Shown here: in pieces, positions 18,571 through 26,598 of the stretch | Layout of the letters: every line of letters begins with the position of its first letter | Position numbering within the stretch: the first letter of the stretch is position 1 | Assembly: GCA_965221935.1 (NCBI GenBank) | Contig: CBDCSZ010000036.1 | Coordinates: 62,001-126,000, forward strand | DNA from: JAPOXR01 sp965221935 | Lineage (GTDB): Bacteria > Pseudomonadota > Alphaproteobacteria > Rhodobacterales > Rhodobacteraceae | DNA length: 64,000 bases | Reading direction: 5' to 3' | The notes under the pieces: generated by a model | The model's input: the letters and a program-made list of their open reading frames with translations, nothing else | What the model was told of the DNA's origin: nothing | The model's database searches: none | Translations under genes and position numbers: made by a program

Positions 18571-18597
18571 CTGCCCATTTTCTGCCCACTAGTAAAG
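18571..18597. promoter_or_regulatory. Tandem TAGTGGG-type operator, copy 2 (divergent promoter region)
   Basis: On the minus strand: TAGTGGGC-AGA-AAATGGGC followed by AG. It sits between ridA (43 bp from its start) and the LigM-like gene (45 bp from its start), so one site could control both directions. The second repeat deviates at two positions from the copies at 12,202 and 26,303. Confidence 0.6.
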
Positions 18598-18641
18598 CGA
18601 AAACGATGCCGGCTTGCCTGCGTGGGGAAAGAAGAGGAGCA

Positions 18642-20009
18642 ATGACGGTCGCGGAGTCGCTCGAGGACAAGATCAGCCGAATAGGCAATCCGGTTGAGAT
18701 GCTGCGCAATGCGCAGCTTGGACCGTTTCAGTTTCCGATCAAGGCGGAATTCACCAACTGGCGGGATGAACAGGAGGCATGGCGCAACGGCGCGGTCCTG
18801 TTCGATCAGTCCTTCCACATGACCGATCACTATATCGAAGGTCCGGATGTCAAACGGCTGATGTCGGAGCTGGCGGTCAATTCCATGGCCAACTTTCGCC
18901 GGGACATCGCCAAACAGGTGGTGTTCTGCAGCCCCGACGGGTTTGTCGTCGCTGACGCCATCATGTTCGTGCTCGAAGAGAACAAAGTCAAAATCGTCAA
19001 CAAACCCACGAACCGCGACTGGGTTCAGCACCACATCGAAACCGGCGATTACGATGTTGAGGCGGTGACTGACGACCGCGCGCTTGACAACAAAGGCCGC
19101 CGGATGAGCTACCGGTTCGAAGTGCAGGGGCCGCATGCATGGGACATCCTGGAAAAGCTTAATGGCGGTCCCATCGACGGGTTCAGGTTCTTCAGCATGG
19201 GGCACATCAATGTGGCCGGCCGGCGGGTGCGGGCGCTGCGCCACGGGATGGCGGGAGCCGCGGGCCTCGAACTCTTCGGGCCGTTTGACGACTACGGGCT
19301 GATCCGCGACGAAATATTGAAGGTGGGCGAACCCATGGGCCTGAAGGCCGCCGGTTCGCGCACGTACTCAACCGTAGCTCACGAAAGCGGCTGGTTTCCG
19401 TCGCCCCTTCCGGCGATTTATTCCGGAGCGGCGACCCGGGAATTTCGCAGCTGGCTTGGTGCCGACAGCTTTATGGCCAATCTGTCTCTGGGCGGATCCT
19501 TGGTTTCCGAAAATGTCGAAGACTATTACCTGACGCCGAACGATCTCGGTTATGGCCACATTGTGAAATTCGACCACGACTTCATCGGACGCGAGGCGCT
19601 GCAGGCGAGGCAGGGCGAACCGCACCGGACAAAGGTCACACTGAGGTGGAACAAAGACGATGTCGTGCGTGTCTTCGCGTCAATGTTCAGCGAGGGAGAC
19701 CGGTTCAAGTATCTGGACATGCCGGCATCCCACTATGCCACCTGTCCCTACGACCTGGTGTCGATGGACGGCGAACCGTCGGGGATTTCGCATTATCCGG
19801 TCTACACATCGAATGTCGCCGGCTGGATTTCACTGGCGCTGCTTGACGAGCGGGCGGCCGCTCCCGGCACACAGGTGTCGCTGACTTGGGGAGAGCCGGA
19901 CGGCGGAAGCCGCAAGCCGACCGTCGAACGCCACACGCAGACCGAAATCGGCTGCCGGGTCGCGCCTTGCCCAGTGCCGATGGCGGTCCGCGAGAACTAC
20001 AAAACGTAA
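18642..20009 (+). CDS. LigM-like tetrahydrofolate-dependent O-demethylase (aminomethyltransferase family)
   Basis: A 455-residue GcvT-fold protein that closely follows LigM, the vanillate/3-O-methylgallate O-demethylase of Sphingobium SYK-6, as I recall its sequence. Shared points include NPVEMLRN near the N-terminus, the NWRDEQEAWRN segment, LRHGMAGAAGLE, ESGWFPSPLPAIY, VKFDHDFIGR and a terminal VAPCPVP block. LigM transfers a methyl from an aromatic methoxy group to THF. The ATG at 18642 follows AGAGGAG; the frame is open further left but carries no homology. The exact methylated substrate here is unknown. Confidence 0.88.
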   Translation: MTVAESLEDKISRIGNPVEMLRNAQLGPFQFPIKAEFTNWRDEQEAWRNGAVLFDQSFHMTDHYIEGPDVKRLMSELAVNSMANFRRDIAKQVVFCSPDGFVVADAIMFVLEENKVKIVNKPTNRDWVQHHIETGDYDVEAVTDDRALDNKGRRMSYRFEVQGPHAWDILEKLNGGPIDGFRFFSMGHINVAGRRVRALRHGMAGAAGLELFGPFDDYGLIRDEILKVGEPMGLKAAGSRTYSTVAHESGWFPSPLPAIYSGAATREFRSWLGADSFMANLSLGGSLVSENVEDYYLTPNDLGYGHIVKFDHDFIGREALQARQGEPHRTKVTLRWNKDDVVRVFASMFSEGDRFKYLDMPASHYATCPYDLVSMDGEPSGISHYPVYTSNVAGWISLALLDERAAAPGTQVSLTWGEPDGGSRKPTVERHTQTEIGCRVAPCPVPMAVRENYKT

Positions 20010-20112
20010 CGGAACTGGTAGAAACAACAGACGGTCAAGCGACCAAACCGGAATGGTGCGGGGATTCGGGCGCCGGGCAGATACAGCATTCAACATTGAG
20101 GAGGAATTCACT

Positions 20113-21111
20113 GTGACCAATAGACAGCATCTGCTGCGGGCGGGACTGCTCGCGGCGACATGTGTTTTTGTGGCGGCGGCGGCGTCCGCTGAGACGATTC
20201 GGCTGGTGACCAACTGGGGCACCGGATCTTACTCAGTCGCGCGCACGCTTCAGTTTGCCGAGGATTTCAATGCCAGCCAGGCGGCGCAGGACGCCGATCT
20301 GGAGATCGTCTTTATCGGCGGCCCGGAAGTCACGCCGGCGACCGAACAGTTGACCGGAGTGTCAAGCGGCGTGTTTGACATGCTCTTCGGCGCCGCGGGC
20401 TACTATGTCGGGACAGTTCCGGAATCGCGGGCGCTCTACGGAACCGCGGTCACGCCGATGCAGGCGCGGGAAAACGGAGCGATCGACCTGCTCGACAAAA
20501 TCTACACCGAGAAGGCCAATGCCCGTGTTCTGGGGTGGGTCGCTGCCGGGGTCGGCTACCATATCTGGCTGCGCAACGAACCGGCGCTTGACGAGAACGG
20601 TCTTCCGAAACTCGACAACGTCAAAATCAGATCGTCCGGGTTCTACAACCCCTGGCTGGATCACTACGGCGCCACGACGGTCACCGTGCCGGCGCCCGAC
20701 ATCTATAACGCCTTGGAACGCGGCGTCGTTGACGGCGCGGCCTGGCCCGGTCTCGGCATCACCGATTACGGGTTTGAGAAATTCATCGGCTACCGGATCG
20801 ATCCCCAAGTGTGGCAGTTCGACAACCTGCTGTGGGTGAACAAGGACAAGTGGGACAGCCTGACGGACCAGCAGCGCGCCGCCCTTGGCGAAGCGGTGCG
20901 GGACTACGAGCCGGTCGCCTACGAGTATTATGAGAACCTGGCTGCGGAAGAGCGCATGGAAGTGGAAGCCGCGGGCGTCCAGTCCTTCACCCTCAGCCCG
21001 GAAGCCGAGGCGGCTTTTGTGTCACACGCGCGGTCTGTTCACTGGGAAAAAGTCAAGGCCGACGCACCCGACAATTACGACGCGCTGCGCGCCGTGCTGC
21101 CACCGGAGTGA
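20113..21111 (+). CDS. dctP: TRAP transporter solute-binding protein (DctP family)
   Basis: A 332-residue periplasmic protein with an N-terminal signal peptide ending in ASAE (about residues 1-29). The mature protein starts ETIRLVTNWGTGSY, and the substrate-binding region contains IRSSGFYNPW, where the conserved Arg salt-bridges the ligand carboxylate in TRAP receptors. VDGAAWPGLGITDYGF follows. The GTG at 20113 is preceded by GAGGAGGAA. It is followed at 12 bp by dctQ and then dctM, a complete TRAP system for uptake of an organic acid. Confidence 0.92.
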   Translation: MTNRQHLLRAGLLAATCVFVAAAASAETIRLVTNWGTGSYSVARTLQFAEDFNASQAAQDADLEIVFIGGPEVTPATEQLTGVSSGVFDMLFGAAGYYVGTVPESRALYGTAVTPMQARENGAIDLLDKIYTEKANARVLGWVAAGVGYHIWLRNEPALDENGLPKLDNVKIRSSGFYNPWLDHYGATTVTVPAPDIYNALERGVVDGAAWPGLGITDYGFEKFIGYRIDPQVWQFDNLLWVNKDKWDSLTDQQRAALGEAVRDYEPVAYEYYENLAAEERMEVEAAGVQSFTLSPEAEAAFVSHARSVHWEKVKADAPDNYDALRAVLPPE

Positions 21112-21123
21112 CGCTAAACAGTC

Positions 21124-21648
21124 ATGGCGCTGTTCGTTCGCGCTTATGATCGGCTGATTTCGCTGCTCGCTGTCGTGGCGAGCATCATGGTGGCCGCGGT
21201 TTTTGTGCTGATCGTCGTCGATGTCAGCATGCGCACGGCGGGACTGCGGCCGCCGGTTTTTTCCAGCGCGGTGTCAGAATATTCGCTCATCTATATGACG
21301 ATGCTGGCGGCGCCGTGGCTTGTGCGCACCCGCGGCCATGTGCGGGTGGACAGTTTTCTCACCTTTGTTTCCGCCAGCGGCAGACGGTTTGTCGAGCGGA
21401 TCCTGATACTGGTGTGTATCTCGCTTTGCCTCGGGGCGACCTATCTGAGCGCCGAGTTCATGGTCCATTTTTGGCAGCGGGGGGAAGTCGACCTGCGTTC
21501 AATCGAGATTCCCAGATCGCTTCTGTTTGTGCCTTTGACAGTCGGATTTTTTCTCTGCGCGGTGGAATTCACGCGCCTGCTGTTGATTGGCGAGACGCTT
21601 TCGGCACCCGGTGGAGGGCCGACGGCAAGGCAGGGGTTAGAGCTCTGA
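21124..21648 (+). CDS. dctQ: TRAP transporter small permease (DctQ)
   Basis: A 174-residue, four-helix membrane protein of the DctQ family. The helices are visible as hydrophobic blocks near residues 15-35, 50-70, 90-115 and 130-155, and RTRGHVRVD is the typical inter-helix motif. It pairs with DctM to form the sodium-driven transporter. It lies 12 bp downstream of dctP; its stop lies 6 bp before the assigned dctM start. Confidence 0.92.
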   Translation: MALFVRAYDRLISLLAVVASIMVAAVFVLIVVDVSMRTAGLRPPVFSSAVSEYSLIYMTMLAAPWLVRTRGHVRVDSFLTFVSASGRRFVERILILVCISLCLGATYLSAEFMVHFWQRGEVDLRSIEIPRSLLFVPLTVGFFLCAVEFTRLLLIGETLSAPGGGPTARQGLEL

Positions 21649-21654
21649 TGGCCC

Positions 21655-22992
21655 TTGCCCCTTGGGGTCATTCCGTTGCCTGAGTGGTACGTCTCCGGCG
21701 GGCTGGCGCTGGGCGCGATCCTAGTGCTCATGTTCCTCTCGATGCCGGTGGCATTCGCGTTCCTGCTTGTCAGTTTCGCGGGCATGTACTGGCTCTCGGG
21801 CATTGCCGGAATGAGCCAGGTCGCCGCTAATGCCAGCGTCGCGGTCACGCATTTCGTGTTTCTCCCAATCCCGCTTTTCCTGCTGATGGGTGAGCTGTTC
21901 TTCAACGCCGGCGTCGCCCGCAAAGTGTTCGACGCGGTCGATATGCTGATTGGGCGCATGCGCGGCAGGCTGTCCTATGTCACAATTGTCGGCGGCACCA
22001 CTTTCGCCGCCCTGACCGGCACTTCGATGGGCAACACCGCAATGCTGGGATCGCTCCTGGTGCCGGAGATGACACGGCGCGGCTACAAGAACCATATGTC
22101 GATGGGGCCGATTCTCGGCGTTGGCGGGCTGGCGATTCTTATACCGCCTTCCGGACTTGCCGTATTGCTCGGCAGTCTGGCAAAGATCGATATCGGAAGA
22201 ATTCTGATTGCCGGAGTCCTGCCGGGACTGGCGCTGGCGGCCATGTACATCATCCTGATCTACACCATGATCCGGATTGATCCTTCGAGCGTGCCGGAGG
22301 ACGACCCGGTGGATCACTCACTGGCCAAAAAGCTCTGGGTCATTGTCACGCACATCATGCCGCTGTCGATCATCGTGTTCATGGTGATCGGTCTCATACT
22401 GCTTGGCGTGGCCACACCGACGGAGTCGGCCGCCTTCGGTGTGCTGGGAGTGCTGATCGTCGCATATTTCTTCGGCGGGCTGACGTTTGGGGCGATCTAC
22501 AAGTCGCTGAAGGGCACGGTGAAAGTGACCGGCATGATTCTGCTGATCGTCGCGGCGTCTTCAACCTTCTCGCAAGTGCTCGCTTTCTCCGGCGCCACGT
22601 CCGGGATGATCCGGGCGGTGAGCGCGGTTGAGTTTTCGCCGATCATGGTCATCGCGGTGATGTTTGCGATCCTCCTGTTCATGGGCATGTTCATGGATCA
22701 GGCGTCGATCATGATGCTCACAATTCCGATTTTCTTTCCGATAGCGAATGCCCAGGGATTTGACCTGATCTGGTTCGGGATCGTCATGCTGCTGGCATTG
22801 GAGATGAGCGGGGTGACGCCTCCCTTCGGCCTGAATCTGTTCATCATGATGGGAGTCGCCCCCAAGGGCACCAGGATGATCGAGGTTGCCAAGGCCGGCA
22901 TGCCCTATCTGGGGTGTGGACTGCTGCTGTTTGTGTTTTTGGTCATGGAACCCGATATCGCCCTTTATCTGCCTTCGCTGATGAACCGTTAG
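21655..22992 (+). CDS. dctM: TRAP transporter large permease (DctM)
   Basis: A roughly 445-residue polytopic membrane protein of the DctM family, with about 12 hydrophobic segments and the motifs FAALTGTSMGNTAMLG and GATPTESAAFG-like (GVATPTESAAFG) found in this family. It forms the sodium/substrate symport channel. The start is uncertain: TTG 21655 is given, and TTG 21676 is an alternative. An ATG at 21648 in another frame yields only an 11-residue peptide. The next gene (GST) begins 6 bp after its stop. Confidence 0.92.
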   Translation: MPLGVIPLPEWYVSGGLALGAILVLMFLSMPVAFAFLLVSFAGMYWLSGIAGMSQVAANASVAVTHFVFLPIPLFLLMGELFFNAGVARKVFDAVDMLIGRMRGRLSYVTIVGGTTFAALTGTSMGNTAMLGSLLVPEMTRRGYKNHMSMGPILGVGGLAILIPPSGLAVLLGSLAKIDIGRILIAGVLPGLALAAMYIILIYTMIRIDPSSVPEDDPVDHSLAKKLWVIVTHIMPLSIIVFMVIGLILLGVATPTESAAFGVLGVLIVAYFFGGLTFGAIYKSLKGTVKVTGMILLIVAASSTFSQVLAFSGATSGMIRAVSAVEFSPIMVIAVMFAILLFMGMFMDQASIMMLTIPIFFPIANAQGFDLIWFGIVMLLALEMSGVTPPFGLNLFIMMGVAPKGTRMIEVAKAGMPYLGCGLLLFVFLVMEPDIALYLPSLMNR

Positions 22993-22998
22993 CCGGCG

Positions 22999-23817
22999 AT
23001 GTCGCTGATTCTCTATCACCACAACACTTCGGTGTGCGCCGCCAAGGTGCGGGTCTCGCTGGCCGAAAAGGGAATTGGCTGGGAAGGCCGGCTGATGCGC
23101 CTTGACGGGGACCAGCTGGAACCCGCCTACGTCAAACTCAATCCGAATTCGGTTGTGCCGACCCTGATCCACGAGGGGCGGCCGGTCATCGAATCCAATG
23201 TCATCCTGGAATATCTTGAGGACGCTTTTCCCAGCCCGGCGCTGCGGCCAGCGGCGGCGCATGACCGGGCGCAGGCCCGGCTGCTGCTGATGCAGCTGGA
23301 CGAAGACACATCCGGCATTCATTTCGCCGCATCGGTGGCGACCTATGCCATCGGCCGCCGGCACGACCTGATCGCCAGGGTGGGCAGCGCCGACCGCGAC
23401 AGGCTGGACAGAGCGCTCAGGGAGAGCATGAACCCGAAAAGCCGGGAATGGCTGCGTGATGCGGTGTGTCTCGGGACCGACTCGCCGGCGTTTCGCACCG
23501 CGCTTCTGCGGCTGCAGAGGATGGTGACGGAATTCGAGACGCGGCTTTCTGCGTCGGACTGGCTCGCCGGCGACAGGTTTTCATACGCCGATGCGGCTTA
23601 CATGCCATATATGTTTCGGCTCGAACTGCTGCAGATGGATCGGCTTTGGGCCGGCCGGCCCGCAGTCGGCGAATGGTACGGGCGGGCCAAGGCGCGCGAC
23701 AGTTTTGCCGCCATCGCCGATTGGTACGATCCGAAAAACATCGATCTGCTGGCCTCCAGCGGTCGTGCCGCCGCCGCAAGGGTTGCTGAAATGCTGCGCC
23801 AGGCAGGTTCAGATTGA
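22999..23817 (+). CDS. Glutathione S-transferase (LigF/beta-etherase-like architecture)
   Basis: A 272-residue GST, longer than the typical 200-230. The N-terminal thioredoxin fold has the cis-Pro segment VVPTLIHEG and ESNVILEYLED, which bind glutathione. The C-terminal helical domain includes WLAGDRFSYADAAYMPY. Size and layout resemble the lignin beta-etherase LigF and related GSTs more than detoxification enzymes. It is encoded directly after a TRAP transporter and near a LigM-like demethylase, which fits aromatic ether catabolism, but the specificity is inferred. Confidence 0.88.
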   Translation: MSLILYHHNTSVCAAKVRVSLAEKGIGWEGRLMRLDGDQLEPAYVKLNPNSVVPTLIHEGRPVIESNVILEYLEDAFPSPALRPAAAHDRAQARLLLMQLDEDTSGIHFAASVATYAIGRRHDLIARVGSADRDRLDRALRESMNPKSREWLRDAVCLGTDSPAFRTALLRLQRMVTEFETRLSASDWLAGDRFSYADAAYMPYMFRLELLQMDRLWAGRPAVGEWYGRAKARDSFAAIADWYDPKNIDLLASSGRAAAARVAEMLRQAGSD

Positions 23818-24629
23818 ACGCTGCTTACGATCTCGATGTTACTGCGCCGGCCACTCTTGCGCTGCAGGAATGCTACACGCGCCGTTCAATCGAAGTCTCA
23901 ACACTGCCCAACGCGCGGCTGGATATCAGCTATGGAGCGCATCCCCGACAGAAACTCGATATTTTCGGCGCCGGTCGGGATGCGCCCGCGATCGTCTTTT
24001 TTCATGGCGGGTATTGGCACACGGGGTCAAAGGACAGCCGGCGGTTCCCGGCGCCTGCATGGAACCGGCGCGGTGTCGCCTGGGTGGCGGTCAACTACCG
24101 CTTGCTGCCCGCGAACACGCTTGCCGACGCTGTTTCGGATGCGCGGGCCGCCGTGCGCTGGCTGGCCGACCATGCCGGGCCATATGGAATCGATACGGGT
24201 CAGCTCCACGTCACCGGCAATTCCGCCGGCGCGCATCTGGCCGCAATGGTCGCTGCGGCAGACTGGGGCAGCGAAGCGCAGCGGCCTGCGGTCGCTTCGC
24301 TTGCCGTCGTCAGCGGTTTGTTTGATCTGGCGCCGCTCATCTCGACCGCCGCAAATGAATGGCTGCGGCTCACGCCGGAATCGGCAAACGCGATGAGTCC
24401 GGCATTCCGTCTTCCTTCTCCGGACCTGCCGGTTCTGGTGGCCTGGGGAGGCGACGAGACAGAGGCGTTTTCCGGTCAGTCACAATCCTTTGCCCAACTG
24501 TGCAGGGCCAACGGCAATGCGGTCGCTGTTTCGCGCAGCCCGGATGCGGACCATTTCCGGATCATCGGTGAATACGGTGCATCCGGCTCGTCGCTGTTTG
24601 CAGAACTGTCACGGCTCGTGAAGCGCTGA
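23814..24629 (+). CDS. Alpha/beta hydrolase, arylformamidase (KynB)-like
   Basis: A 271-residue hydrolase starting at TTG 23814, overlapping the GST stop (TTGA). The HGGYW oxyanion motif is at residues 64-68, the nucleophile Ser137 is in GNSAGAH, and Asp214 and His247 (DADHFRI) complete the triad. HGGYW with GNSAGAHLAAM is characteristic of the kynurenine formamidase branch. No kynurenine-pathway genes are nearby, so another N-formyl or ester substrate is likely. It is probably the last gene of the rightward operon from the LigM-like gene. Confidence 0.9.
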   Translation: MNAAYDLDVTAPATLALQECYTRRSIEVSTLPNARLDISYGAHPRQKLDIFGAGRDAPAIVFFHGGYWHTGSKDSRRFPAPAWNRRGVAWVAVNYRLLPANTLADAVSDARAAVRWLADHAGPYGIDTGQLHVTGNSAGAHLAAMVAAADWGSEAQRPAVASLAVVSGLFDLAPLISTAANEWLRLTPESANAMSPAFRLPSPDLPVLVAWGGDETEAFSGQSQSFAQLCRANGNAVAVSRSPDADHFRIIGEYGASGSSLFAELSRLVKR

Positions 24630-24644
24630 AACGGCTGGCTGCCT

Positions 24645-24666
24645 GCCGGTCTGAACGACAACCGGC
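24645..24666. terminator. Possible bidirectional terminator hairpin
   Basis: GCCGGT and ACCGGC form a 6-bp perfect stem with a 10-nt loop; flanking AACGG/CCGTT can extend it with bulges. It lies in the 62-bp space between two convergent genes, where a terminator is expected. There is no clear T-tract on either strand, so the call is tentative. Confidence 0.3.
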
Positions 24667-24691
24667 GCCGACCGTTCCTGAAATCCGCATG

Positions 24692-25261
24692 TCAGATAAA
24701 GTGCGGGATCTCCCTCTGGGTCGGCCCGACGGAGTAACGCGGCGCGGGCCGGCTGCCGCCCCAGCGATCCTGATCAGCGGTTTCGATCACGACACGGTGT
24801 TTCAGTGTGCGGCCGAGTATGGAATCGGTCAGCACCGCGGCGCAGGCGCTGCCGCTGGCGGTACGGACCAAAAGATATCCGCGGGGCAGGGCGTCTCCCG
24901 TTCCGCCCGCTCTCTCAATCATGTGGGCAGGCAGACCGATTTCGGACAGTCTTCTGCCGTTCAGTTCCACCGACCCGATATGTTTGTCGAGATTGTTCAA
25001 ACGCCAGGCGCTTCGCGCTGCCACGACCGGTCCAGATGACAGCACGAGTGCCGGCAGTATCAGCGCGCCGCCGCCAAGGGCCATGATTGCATAGGCGGCC
25101 GCAGCCGTGTCGCCGGCGGGAGCCTGCCGCCAGATCTCGTGTGTGATCAGGCTGACCGGCGCCGGTTCGGTGTCGATGAAAAGATGGTCAACAATGATGT
25201 CCGGGGTGGTGATATGGCCTTCAGGGCCGACCACGTGCGGTTTCAGCAAGAAGAACGACAC
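24692..25261 (-). CDS. Unrecognised 189-residue protein
   Basis: I do not recognise a family. The N-terminal part contains HITTPDIIVDHLFID, and the middle (about residues 58-84) is rich in Ala, Gly and Leu (AYAIMALGGGALILPALVLSSG, in two blocks) and could be a buried core or a single membrane segment. A conserved-looking LRG-free loop with RGYLLVRTASG and a basic C-terminus follows. No signal peptide. It lies 21 bp downstream of the Asp-box propeller gene in a two-gene operon under tandem operator copy 3, so it probably belongs to the same local regulon. Confidence 0.65.
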   Translation of the reverse strand: MSFFLLKPHVVGPEGHITTPDIIVDHLFIDTEPAPVSLITHEIWRQAPAGDTAAAAYAIMALGGGALILPALVLSSGPVVAARSAWRLNNLDKHIGSVELNGRRLSEIGLPAHMIERAGGTGDALPRGYLLVRTASGSACAAVLTDSILGRTLKHRVVIETADQDRWGGSRPAPRYSVGPTQREIPHFI

Positions 25262-25282
25262 GGTAGTTCCTTTCCGCTCATG

Positions 25283-26260
25283 TCACACCGGCGCCCAGGT
25301 GATCATGCGGATTTCGCCGAGCTCGCGATCGGCCTTGGCCCAGCTTTCGCCGCCGTCGGCGCTCTTGAAGATCTGCCCGAAAATCGTGGCGGCAAAGAGC
25401 AGCTTCACATCGGCTTCGTTGGTGCCGATGGACCAAATCGTTGAGTTTGCCGGATGAGACATCTCGCAGACCGCCCAGGATTCACCAAAATCTCTTGAAA
25501 TCAGGAGGTTGCCGGCCTCGCCTGAAGGTTTGTCTCCAACAGAGGCAATCACGGTGTCGCTGTTTTCCGCCGGCTGTTTCAGGCTGCGGAAATAGTCCCA
25601 CCTCGCCTCGGGAACCTGCAGCTGCCGCCACGTGGCGCCGTTGTCGTCTGAACGGTGCACGCCATCCTCGGTTGAACACAGGATTGTCCGACGACCGTCC
25701 TTATGGTCGCGGAACACGAGGTCATGGGTGTCGTTGTCGTGCAGACCGCGGATGATCAACTCCCACGTCCTGCCGCGGTCGCGGGATCGAAACACGCCGT
25801 CAATTTCAACCGTGATCCAGATCGTGTCGGTTTCGATCGGGTCGAAATGAATCGATGTGATGCGCGAAGTGTTGATGAACCAGCATTCTGTTGACGCATC
25901 CAAGTTGGCGCGCCGCCAGTTTTCGCCATTGTCGTCGGTCAGAAAGATTTCTGCCGGCCGGGTGCCGCAGGCAATGAAGTTCGGGTCCGCAGGGTGCTGC
26001 GCCGTCTTCAGAATGTGCAGATTGTCCATAGGCGACGGCACATGGTCGAAACGTTTGGTCTCCTCGGTATAGCGATACAGCCCTTGATCTGAGCCGGCCA
26101 GCACCTCGCCGGGCCTGTCGCGATGGGTCTGGACCGACCAGGTGCGCGCTTCGTTATAAAACCCGCCGGTCGGAGTCAGCAGCCGGTTCCAGCTGGCTCC
26201 CTCATCCTCGCTGAACCAAACGCTTTGCATGGTCGCGGCGTATGCTTTGTATTTCATCAA
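25283..26260 (-). CDS. Asp-box (BNR/sialidase-like) beta-propeller protein
   Basis: A 325-residue protein containing six Asp-box repeats of the S/TxDxGxxW type: SEDEGASW, TDDNGENW, SRDRGRTW, SDDNGATW, SRDFGESW and SADGGESW. This indicates a six- or seven-bladed propeller as in sialidases and Vps10/sortilin domains. There is no signal peptide and the sialidase catalytic Arg triad is not recognisable, so a cytoplasmic binding or lyase-like role is as likely as glycoside hydrolysis. The operon with the downstream unknown gene is preceded by tandem operator copy 3, 43 bp upstream. Confidence 0.88.
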   Translation of the reverse strand: MMKYKAYAATMQSVWFSEDEGASWNRLLTPTGGFYNEARTWSVQTHRDRPGEVLAGSDQGLYRYTEETKRFDHVPSPMDNLHILKTAQHPADPNFIACGTRPAEIFLTDDNGENWRRANLDASTECWFINTSRITSIHFDPIETDTIWITVEIDGVFRSRDRGRTWELIIRGLHDNDTHDLVFRDHKDGRRTILCSTEDGVHRSDDNGATWRQLQVPEARWDYFRSLKQPAENSDTVIASVGDKPSGEAGNLLISRDFGESWAVCEMSHPANSTIWSIGTNEADVKLLFAATIFGQIFKSADGGESWAKADRELGEIRMITWAPV

Positions 26261-26302
26261 TGCACCTTTGCCGCTGACCTTCTGTCTGCTTCAACCAGCC
26301 TG

Positions 26303-26329
26303 CTGCCCACTATCAGCCCACTAACTGAA
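26303..26329 (-). promoter_or_regulatory. Tandem TAGTGGG-type operator, copy 3
   Basis: On the minus strand: TAGTGGGC-TGA-TAGTGGGC followed by AG, the most perfect copy, with two identical 8-bp repeats at 11-bp spacing. It lies 43 bp upstream of the propeller gene, the same distance as copy 2 from ridA. It also marks the last recognisable piece of the catabolic region before the Dpd island. Confidence 0.62.
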
Positions 26330-26499
26330 ATGTCAATTCTGTGTGGCTTCTCTGACACATGAGACGGCGCGGCCGCGCTGATTTGCAATCCGCCGCTTCG
26401 GTCCATCCGGGTTCTTCCAGCAGGGGAGCCGCGTGGCAGCCTGTCCGTTCCGGTTCCGGTAGCCGGGTGTGGTCGTTAAGGTGAAAGCGGGAGTCGGAT

Positions 26500-26526
26500 C
26501 TAGTATCCTGACAGCTAGGAATGATG
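26500..26526. repeat. Left copy of an imperfect direct repeat flanking the Dpd island
   Basis: This about 27-bp sequence, starting CTAGTATCCTGAC and ending TAGGAATGATG, recurs in the same orientation at 52,049-52,075 with two substitutions and one single-base indel. The two copies bracket the whole dpd region. They may be degenerate attachment-type repeats or the ends of an old transposable element. Confidence 0.5.
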
Positions 26527-26571
26527 CAGTTATTGACCTACGCTTCTCCCATAGATAGGGAATAACTGCAT
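26524..26571. promoter_or_regulatory. 11-bp perfect inverted repeat upstream of the dpd modification operon
   Basis: ATGCAGTTATT (26,524-26,534) and AATAACTGCAT (26,561-26,571) are perfect arms separated by 26 nt; a smaller TCCC/GGGA dyad lies inside. The second arm ends 27 bp before the GTG of the first dpd gene, so it overlaps the expected promoter and could be an operator for a dimeric regulator, or a 5' leader hairpin. The 338-bp stretch from 26,261 to 26,598 holds no gene I can support; besides this and operator copy 3 it holds only the flanking repeat. Confidence 0.5.
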
Positions 26572-26598
26572 ACCGAATTGTGCTCCGGGAGATCCGAC

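Noticed and set aside
26380..26480. Possible tRNA gene as an integration site at the left island edge
   Set aside because: The sequence has a GGTTC-like stretch but no cloverleaf could be formed.
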